From assembly GCA_025929855.1 (NCBI GenBank), contig JAICPK010000021.1, forward strand, positions 1-10,904: DNA of 10,904 bases, given 5' to 3'. Shown in pieces: positions 6,558-10,904 of this stretch. Within the stretch, counting starts at the first letter, position 1; each line of letters begins with the position of its first letter. This stretch comes from Nitrososphaera sp. (GTDB taxonomy: Archaea > Thermoproteota > Nitrososphaeria > Nitrososphaerales > Nitrososphaeraceae). The position numbers were made by a program, and so were the translations under genes. The notes below the pieces were generated by a model, which was not told the origin of the DNA, ran no database searches, and was given only the letters and a program-made list of their open reading frames with translations.

Positions 6558-7571
6558 CAAAAAACCCTTTTTTCAGACAATATCTTGAGTCTAAGGGATC
6601 TCGACATAGGGGAATCGGTGAGCAAGTGTCTAACTCCAAAGCTTGACGTGCTAAAAGGGAAGAAAATTGTGTTTTGCTATGACGACAAGAAAATGATGCC
6701 AGTTGATGGATGGGGCATGAGATCTAATCCCTACAGTGCAACAACTATAACTACCATTCGCCCGATCAAAGAGAATGCACTTGTGGCGGCTATAGACTCT
6801 AGCAGCATCAAACTAGCCGAGACAGAAGATGGAAGTCTTTATGGCATTAAGTGTGGCCTTGCTACAGCCTATGGGGGGCGCACTCTTATGCATTTCAAGA
6901 TAGGTCCGGGGTTGTTCTATCTAAGCGAAAAAACAGTTTACGAATCAGAGCTAGAAGAGCGGCTCTCAAGGCTGGTTCTCTTAGATGATGACTTGGCCAA
7001 GCGTCTGATAAGAGTACGCGTAGAGAGAGCCGTCCAAAAGGAGATTGCAAGTCACTTTACAAATTCAATAATTCTAGTTGACGGCTCACTTAAAGCATCA
7101 ATCTTTGAAGAGAGAGACTGCCGTATAAGCAAGATTTCAGAGAGCAGCGTTCTCCACAAGAATATGCTTGTAGGGATTAGCAAGAGCACTAAGCTCAAGG
7201 CGTTAGACAGGGCGGCTGCTCCATTAACAAAAGTACCTGGTCCGGCCTACATTGAAGTAGGGGATATCATCAAAAGCTTGATCAGGAACACTATTGGCAG
7301 CAACCTGATGGTTAAGCTGGAGAAGGGCAATAGCAGTCCCATTTTGCGAGCAGACATTGTAGGCGATGTGAACCAATCACTTGGTATGCTGCTCGGAAAT
7401 GACATAGTGGCAGGCGGCTATCCCGAAACCCTCAGGCTTGCACACCACATTTCTACGTTCACAAGTACAGAGGTAACATGCCTCAGAAGCCATATACTGA
7501 ACAACTATGATGTTACGGAGTTAGCTGCAGATGATATACGCAGAACTCTTTTGGGGTCGATACCAGTATGA
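6549..7571 (+). CDS. nurA: NurA, 5'-3' nuclease partner of HerA
   Basis: NurA is an RNase H-fold, Mn-dependent nuclease that with HerA resects DNA ends for homologous recombination. From ATG 6549 the protein has 340 residues, typical for archaea. Key points: the first catalytic Asp in VAAIDSSS (Asp83), Glu in RVRVERAV (about 160), the second Asp in IILVDGSL (Asp178), and the C-terminal motif GYPETLRLAHH with Tyr291 and a His at 299/300, all in the order known for the family. An in-frame GTG at 6522 lies almost on top of the TATA box and is rejected as start. The stop overlaps the herA start (ATGA, 7568-7571), implying coupled translation. Its promoter is bracketed by an inverted repeat. Confidence 0.9.
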   Translation: MINQKTLFSDNILSLRDLDIGESVSKCLTPKLDVLKGKKIVFCYDDKKMMPVDGWGMRSNPYSATTITTIRPIKENALVAAIDSSSIKLAETEDGSLYGIKCGLATAYGGRTLMHFKIGPGLFYLSEKTVYESELEERLSRLVLLDDDLAKRLIRVRVERAVQKEIASHFTNSIILVDGSLKASIFEERDCRISKISESSVLHKNMLVGISKSTKLKALDRAAAPLTKVPGPAYIEVGDIIKSLIRNTIGSNLMVKLEKGNSSPILRADIVGDVNQSLGMLLGNDIVAGGYPETLRLAHHISTFTSTEVTCLRSHILNNYDVTELAADDIRRTLLGSIPV

Positions 7572-9007
7572 AGATACTATCAAAGAATGGTAACGAACTC
7601 CTCTTACTTGCCATGAAGGAAGATTCCGCTGCCAAGGGAGACTACTTACTCATAGAGGACAGAAATCGGAGCATGGTTGTACAGGTCTATGATGAAGAGT
7701 ACCTTTCATCTCAGGCTTTAATTGAAGACATTGTCAAAGAAGAGGTGGTCAACGCATCAAGCATGGAGAACCTACATGACCCACTTAATATCGGCAGCCT
7801 GTCCCGACTCGTAAGGGATGCCAGAGTGTTTCGCGCCAAGATAAGGGCATCAGTCACTGACGGTAAACTTTCAAGCGATGTAACATGGCTTCCTTCGAGA
7901 GTTGAGTCTAAGATAAGGCGGATTACGATGAAAGAGCTTGACTCTTTGCTTGGAAGATGTGGTGTATTTCCGATCCCGGTTGGCAGAGCTAGTCACGAAG
8001 AAGAGTTTGAAATTTACGCAGAAGATCTGGATGGCAAGCTGACTGTCATTACCGGTAAGAAAGAGTCTGGCAAGTCACATCTATCCAAGATGCTTATCAA
8101 AACACTCGTGCAGTATGGTGCCTTTGTGGTCGTATTTGACTTAAACAACGAGTATGGAGGCCTTGGATGGAGCCGTGCTGGCGTCCCTTCTTCGATCAAT
8201 CAGCAAATCAAGGTTCTTGAGCCAGGTAAGACACTGAGGTTTACTCTTGACTACTGCGGTAAGACAGCGATATCTGGAATGCTTAAAAATGCTCTTGACA
8301 TGCCTGCTGCCTCTTTGCGTGAATTTTTGCGGATCTGGGACTGGTGTGAAAGCAAGCAGTCGCTTTCAATAGATGCGATAGGTAATGCTGTCAACACTTG
8401 GAACATAAATGAGCTTGTGCGAGATGCACTAGTGTCTCGCTACCATGTCATTCAGTCCTCACGACTATTCATCAACGGTGAACGAGGTCTGCAATTTGAG
8501 GATATAATTTCAGGCAAGAGTGGTGCAGCCATGATAATCAACATGGGCGAAATTTCGCCTACTGTACGCAGGATAGTCGTTGAGTTAGTATTAAGCAAGA
8601 TTGTCGACTTGCTGGAGCACAAGCAAATCCCCCCTATTTTCCTCTTTGCAGAAGAGGCACACATTTACATCCGCGATACATATTGGGAAGACATAATCAC
8701 TCGAATGAGACACTTTGGTATTTATACCACCTTCATCACAAATCAGCCCGACGCAATAAGTGATGGTATTTATCGACAGGTGGACAACATTTTCCTGTTT
8801 AACTTTACAAACGATAACGATCTAGACAAAATATCCAAAGTGTCGCTGGCAGATAATGACACCATACGATCGATAGTGAGGACGCTTCCACAGCGCCACT
8901 GTCTGGCTATAGGTAAGGCAGTGTGTGACCTGCCTGTCGTGATCAAAGTTGCAGCAGCTGAGGTATTGATGCTTGGAGAAACTAAAAAATTCTTTACTAA
9001 AAAATAG
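7568..9007 (+). CDS. herA: HerA, hexameric DNA translocase/helicase
   Basis: HerA is a ring ATPase of the FtsK-HerA superfamily that pumps DNA into NurA during end resection. The 479 residues comprise an N-terminal HAS-type beta-barrel (about 1-110) and a RecA-like domain. That domain has Walker A GKKESGKS (163-170), Walker B IFLFAEEAH with the paired acidic residues (about 357-365), a following Arg-rich helix (TRMRHFGIY) and the sensor-like TNQP (391-394). The C-terminal brace sequence ends in TKKFFTKK. The gene overlaps nurA by 4 nt and ends 1 nt before the stop of the convergent P-II gene. No mre11 or rad50 gene is next to the pair here, although many archaea have them clustered. Confidence 0.93.
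   Translation: MKILSKNGNELLLLAMKEDSAAKGDYLLIEDRNRSMVVQVYDEEYLSSQALIEDIVKEEVVNASSMENLHDPLNIGSLSRLVRDARVFRAKIRASVTDGKLSSDVTWLPSRVESKIRRITMKELDSLLGRCGVFPIPVGRASHEEEFEIYAEDLDGKLTVITGKKESGKSHLSKMLIKTLVQYGAFVVVFDLNNEYGGLGWSRAGVPSSINQQIKVLEPGKTLRFTLDYCGKTAISGMLKNALDMPAASLREFLRIWDWCESKQSLSIDAIGNAVNTWNINELVRDALVSRYHVIQSSRLFINGERGLQFEDIISGKSGAAMIINMGEISPTVRRIVVELVLSKIVDLLEHKQIPPIFLFAEEAHIYIRDTYWEDIITRMRHFGIYTTFITNQPDAISDGIYRQVDNIFLFNFTNDNDLDKISKVSLADNDTIRSIVRTLPQRHCLAIGKAVCDLPVVIKVAAAEVLMLGETKKFFTKK
8984..9004 (-). terminator. Two T6 tracts after the P-II gene
   Basis: On the - strand, T6 runs at 9004-8999 and 8989-8984 begin 4 nt after the P-II stop. They arise from a 10-bp direct repeat ACTAAAAAAT (8981-8990 and 8996-9005) that also encodes the TKK-FF-TKK end of HerA. 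Confidence 0.5.
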
Positions 9008-9008
9008 G

Positions 9009-9359
9009 CTATGCTATGGCAGTCTGACCACGTTTTTTTGTTCCAATGTCAATTGCTTCAGTGACGGTGGAGACAAATATCTTGCCGTCCCCTGGAGAAC
9101 CGGTGCTTGTGGCGTCGATGATGGTTGTGATTACCTTCTCAACTTCAGGGTCATCAACCACAGCCACTACATTAGCTCTAGATGAAAATTCAGCAGCAGA
9201 GAGTCCTCTTGTCCCCTTGGCAGTTTGGATCCTCGGCTTTTCACCCTTACCTCTTCCTTTTGCGTCAAGGATAGTCGCACCGCCCACACCAGCATTCCTT
9301 AGAGCTTCGCTAACAGTACTGACCTTCTCTGCAGATATAATCGCCTCTACACGCTTCAT
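9009..9359 (-). CDS. P-II family signal protein, divergent T-loop type
   Basis: The 116 residues show the P-II fold: MKRVEAII as first strand, EALRNAGVGGATI for the first helix and second strand, and the C-terminal signature STGSPGDGKIFV (about 85-96). P-II proteins sense ADP/ATP and 2-oxoglutarate and control nitrogen uptake and assimilation. The T-loop differs from GlnB/GlnK: it is about five residues longer, has GRGKGE where GlnB has GRQKGH, so the Gln that holds Mg-ATP and 2-oxoglutarate is Gly, and has no Tyr at the uridylylation position. Regulation by classic uridylylation is therefore unlikely. There is no amtB gene next to it. TATA-to-ATG spacing predicts a leaderless mRNA. Family sure; ligand response unknown. 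Confidence 0.92.
   Translation of the reverse strand: MKRVEAIISAEKVSTVSEALRNAGVGGATILDAKGRGKGEKPRIQTAKGTRGLSAAEFSSRANVVAVVDDPEVEKVITTIIDATSTGSPGDGKIFVSTVTEAIDIGTKKRGQTAIA
9034..9040 (+). terminator. T7 tract after herA
   Basis: T7 starts 27 nt after the herA stop, inside the convergent P-II gene, where it encodes Lys-Lys on the other strand. It is a plausible end for the nurA-herA transcript. Confidence 0.4.
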
Positions 9360-9380
9360 GGGACGATGTAAATAAGGTTA

Positions 9381-9404
9381 CAATATAAGGTTTTCAAATA
9401 ATTA
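9381..9404. promoter_or_regulatory. Back-to-back TATA boxes of the P-II and regulator genes
   Basis: On the - strand TTATATTG (9388-9381) is centred about 26 bp before the P-II ATG. On the + strand AAATAATTA (9396-9404) is centred about 28 bp before the ATG at 9428. Only 7 bp separate the boxes, so the TFB-binding (BRE) bases of both promoters would be the same. A second TATA-like CAATATATC lies at 9418-9426 but is too close to the + start codon to serve it. Confidence 0.5.
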
Positions 9405-9427
9405 GATTGTCATAATTCAATATATCC

Positions 9428-9862
9428 ATGAATGGCGATTGTAATGTAATTATCATAAAATTGGCAGAAATAATATCAAGCTGTAACCAGAATACTGAAT
9501 GTTCTACCGCAGCGTTCATAAACGTTTGCCTAAAGTACAGGTTACTTGCATTGCAGGAACAAGATAAGATTAAGAACCGAAGCAAACTTGACATAATATA
9601 TGATATACTGGTGTCTGCAACAGGCGGAGTCAAAAAGACGCATATCATGTCGCATGCAAACTTAAGCTCGGAACAGATGAACTATTACTTCAATACGTTA
9701 CTATCACATAGCCTGTTGAATGCAGAAAAAGACTCAGACGACAACCTCGTTTACAAGACAACACACAAGGGTGTCAGGTTCCTTCACTGCTGTGCGCAAA
9801 TAAAGTCACTTATTGCACCTGTAGCGAAGGTAAGAATGCGGAGCGATCTACTCTTCCTTTAG
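9428..9862 (+). CDS. Winged-helix transcription regulator (archaeal HTH_45-like)
   Basis: Of 144 residues, about 50-125 form a typical archaeal winged helix: RSKLDIIYDIL as first helix, GGVKKTHIMSHANLS and QMNYYFNTLLSHSLL as helix-turn-helix, and LVYKTTHKGVRFLHCC as wing and last helix. This pattern (KKTHIM...ANLS...YF..L) is that of the small regulators abundant in Thaumarchaeota. The first 50 residues are an extra helical segment with four Cys (C5, C19, C25, C34) that I cannot assign. It is divergent from the P-II gene with 68 nt between, so it may regulate that gene and itself. DNA binding is likely; ligand and targets unknown. The leaderless ATG start agrees with the TATA spacing. Confidence 0.85.
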   Translation: MNGDCNVIIIKLAEIISSCNQNTECSTAAFINVCLKYRLLALQEQDKIKNRSKLDIIYDILVSATGGVKKTHIMSHANLSSEQMNYYFNTLLSHSLLNAEKDSDDNLVYKTTHKGVRFLHCCAQIKSLIAPVAKVRMRSDLLFL

Positions 9863-9888
9863 AAGCAATAGAATTATCTTCGTATACC

Positions 9889-9896
9889 GTTAAACG
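9889..9896 (+). promoter_or_regulatory. TATA-like box of the 109-aa gene
   Basis: GTTAAACG is centred about 27 bp before the ATG at 9920, which again points to a leaderless message. Sequence match is modest. Confidence 0.35.
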
Positions 9897-9919
9897 CAAT
9901 ACTAGCCTACCTTTGAGCG

Positions 9920-10249
9920 ATGTCTTATCCGACGCAGGAAGATGAGCTTCGGGCAAAGGAAGCACAGGCAGAGGGTATCAAACAAGCTGAAGAGACCAAG
10001 TTCCTTTCCACATTTCAAACTACACCAGCAAGAAATGCCGGAAGGCTGTCTGATCTGGCAAACGCAATAGTGAGCAACTTTAACCGTATAATGGAAGAGG
10101 CACGCCAAGACCCATACCAGCGGCAGGAAGACATCATGGCGGGCATGAAAAAACTGTTGCAGGAGCAGATCAACGTGATCGAAGCGCGGCGCGCTTATAC
10201 GATAAAGATAAACCCCTCGACTGCCTTAAAAGAAGAAAAAAAGGCCTAG
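9920..10249 (+). CDS. Small helical protein of unknown function (109 aa)
   Basis: I do not recognise a family. The protein is hydrophilic, lacks membrane segments and Cys, and is predicted nearly all helical: a charged N-terminal helix (EDELRAKEAQAEGIKQAEET), a middle helix (RLSDLANAIVSNFNRIMEEA) and a third (EDIMAGMKKLLQEQINVIEA). It ends in a short Lys-rich tail. This resembles a small cytoplasmic adaptor or coiled-coil protein. It has its own TATA-like box, and its stop shares a CTAG with the stop of the convergent gene. Likely a real gene; no function can be given. Confidence 0.7.
   Translation: MSYPTQEDELRAKEAQAEGIKQAEETKFLSTFQTTPARNAGRLSDLANAIVSNFNRIMEEARQDPYQRQEDIMAGMKKLLQEQINVIEARRAYTIKINPSTALKEEKKA
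10236..10242 (-). terminator. T7 tract after the nuclease-like gene
   Basis: Seven A on the + strand give T7 on the - strand, 3 nt after the TAG stop (10248-10246). They encode the Lys-rich tail of the + gene. Confidence 0.5.
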
Positions 10250-10904
10250 CAGCCGTGGTCTCTTACCCAAGGCTGATCAGCGAACTCACTTGTTGCACAC
10301 TGCTCCGTTTCAAGCTCGGCGTAACCATTATTCAAAAGCTCACTGTTGAGGTTGCTTGATGAGCAGTACACTACACCTATAACACCACCAGAGTTGGATG
10401 TAAGTAACATGTCGTCCTGATCTACTAGCACCGTGCTCCCAAGGCAGAGGTCTCGAGTAAACGCTGTCGATTCGACAAACATTTCTTCAGTCCTCGAAGG
10501 AGCCTCGACAAGGGCGAGGTCAACCTTGTATACTGTGCTGTTTGCCCTCACATAAAGTGTATCTCCATCCACTATTCTGGTTGCCACACCTTCGATACAG
10601 TCTGCTGACCCAAGGCATTCCACATCTGATCCAGAATACACGCTGTCAAGTATTGTACTGAGAGTGTCAGGGTCATCATTGGCATTGCCCTGGGTATTTT
10701 CTTCACTATCAAGTATTGTACTGGGAGTGTCAGGGTCATCATTGGCATTGCCCTGGGTATTTTCTACAAACTGCCACTCATTATTACCATCAGGGGTCCT
10801 TTGCCAAGTACGGTCATCGTCACTCCTATCGACAAGCGAAGGTGTCCTGTCGTGAATATCGCCTGTTGCATTTGCAAGGACAAGGCTTTCACCAGTGTTT
10901 GACA
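10246..10904 (-). CDS. Secreted lamin-tail / staphylococcal-nuclease-like protein, 5' end outside window
   Basis: The frame is open from the window edge; 219 codons are visible. The GTG at 10641 is internal, because the frame continues upstream with no stop. In protein order: the end of a lamin-tail-like domain (SNTGESLVLANATGDIHD, then TWQRTPDGNNEWQFV, 10806-10765), two copies of a 21-residue Asp/Asn-rich linker (10764-10642), and an SNase-like domain (about 10600-10249) with GVATRIVDGDTLYV near its start. Six Cys, an even number, and a C-terminal Cys suggest disulfides and export; any signal peptide would lie outside the window. Active SNases need Arg35, Glu43 and Arg87 (staphylococcal numbering). 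Here VDLALVEAPS puts Asp and Ser at the first two, and SGGVIGVVYC puts Gly at the third. It is probably not an active nuclease of the known type and may bind nucleic acid or another surface ligand. Confidence 0.82.
   Translation of the reverse strand, partial: SNTGESLVLANATGDIHDRTPSLVDRSDDDRTWQRTPDGNNEWQFVENTQGNANDDPDTPSTILDSEENTQGNANDDPDTLSTILDSVYSGSDVECLGSADCIEGVATRIVDGDTLYVRANSTVYKVDLALVEAPSRTEEMFVESTAFTRDLCLGSTVLVDQDDMLLTSNSGGVIGVVYCSSSNLNSELLNNGYAELETEQCATSEFADQPWVRDHGC
10643..10765. repeat. Tandem 63-bp direct repeat, two copies
   Basis: Bases 10646-10702 and 10709-10765 match over 57 positions with one mismatch (A at 10661 against G at 10724). The period is 63 bp, 21 codons, so the frame is kept. 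It encodes the linker between the lamin-tail and SNase-like domains. No third copy is seen. Confidence 0.9.

Noticed and set aside
6395-6646. 83-codon + strand frame with a hydrophobic stretch
   Set aside because: It runs antisense to the start of the winged-helix gene and over the nurA promoter and start; the hydrophobic part comes from AT-rich promoter DNA.
9046-9375. 109-codon + strand frame
   Set aside because: It is the mirror of the P-II gene, whose family signature is clear on the other strand.
9009-9862. Toxin-antitoxin or defence pair
   Set aside because: One partner is a clear P-II protein and the other an ordinary winged-helix regulator; they are divergent, not an operon.
10643-10765. 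CRISPR-like repeat
   Set aside because: There are only two copies, 57 bp each with almost no spacer, in frame within a coding sequence.
10664-10855. 63-codon + strand frame with a repeated sequence
   Set aside because: It is the mirror of the duplicated linker in the lamin-tail/SNase-like gene; the repeat is explained there.

Overview
This window reads as chromosomal DNA of an ammonia-oxidising archaeon, most likely of the Nitrososphaerales (Thaumarchaeota). The case rests on archaea-only genes (gatD and gatE for Gln-tRNA(Gln) formation, the nurA-herA DNA-repair pair), a P-II protein with the atypical T-loop I associate with that phylum, and archaeal winged-helix regulators. Many genes also have a TATA-like box 25-28 bp before the start codon, the pattern of leaderless archaeal mRNAs. 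The assignment is by recognition of families, not by a database search.

Left part (1-5400), all on the + strand: the 3' portion of a MarC-family membrane protein, then gatD, a 449-nt gap holding several hairpins and one doubtful small ORF, then gatE. A 107-aa protein of unknown function follows gatE by 2 nt, then a CPBP/Abi-type intramembrane protease homologue. GatD (ammonia-releasing amidohydrolase) and GatE (tRNA-dependent kinase/amidotransferase) together convert Glu-tRNA(Gln) to Gln-tRNA(Gln).

Middle part (5400-9010): two convergent, 3'-overlapping genes encode small proteins of the same plan (short N-terminal beta segment, C-terminal winged helix). Divergent from the second is a nurA-herA operon with a 4-nt ATGA overlap. 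NurA (5'-3' nuclease) and HerA (hexameric bidirectional translocase) act together in DNA end resection. The nurA promoter is bracketed by a perfect 13-bp inverted repeat.

Right part (9009-10904): a P-II signal protein gene on the - strand converges on herA with 1 nt between them. Back-to-back with it, from almost abutting TATA boxes, is a winged-helix regulator gene on the + strand. Then come a small helical protein of unknown function and, on the - strand and running off the window, a probably secreted protein. The latter joins the end of a lamin-tail domain, a duplicated 21-residue linker and a staphylococcal-nuclease-like domain that appears to have lost its catalytic arginines.

The window is compact: all three convergent gene junctions overlap or nearly touch. 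At each, an A-tract at the end of the + gene gives a T-tract just after the stop of the - gene. I do not see a clear new defence or mobile system. The least explained items are the degenerate nuclease-like secreted protein, the nurA inverted repeat, the paired regulators beside nurA-herA, and the structured gap before gatE.
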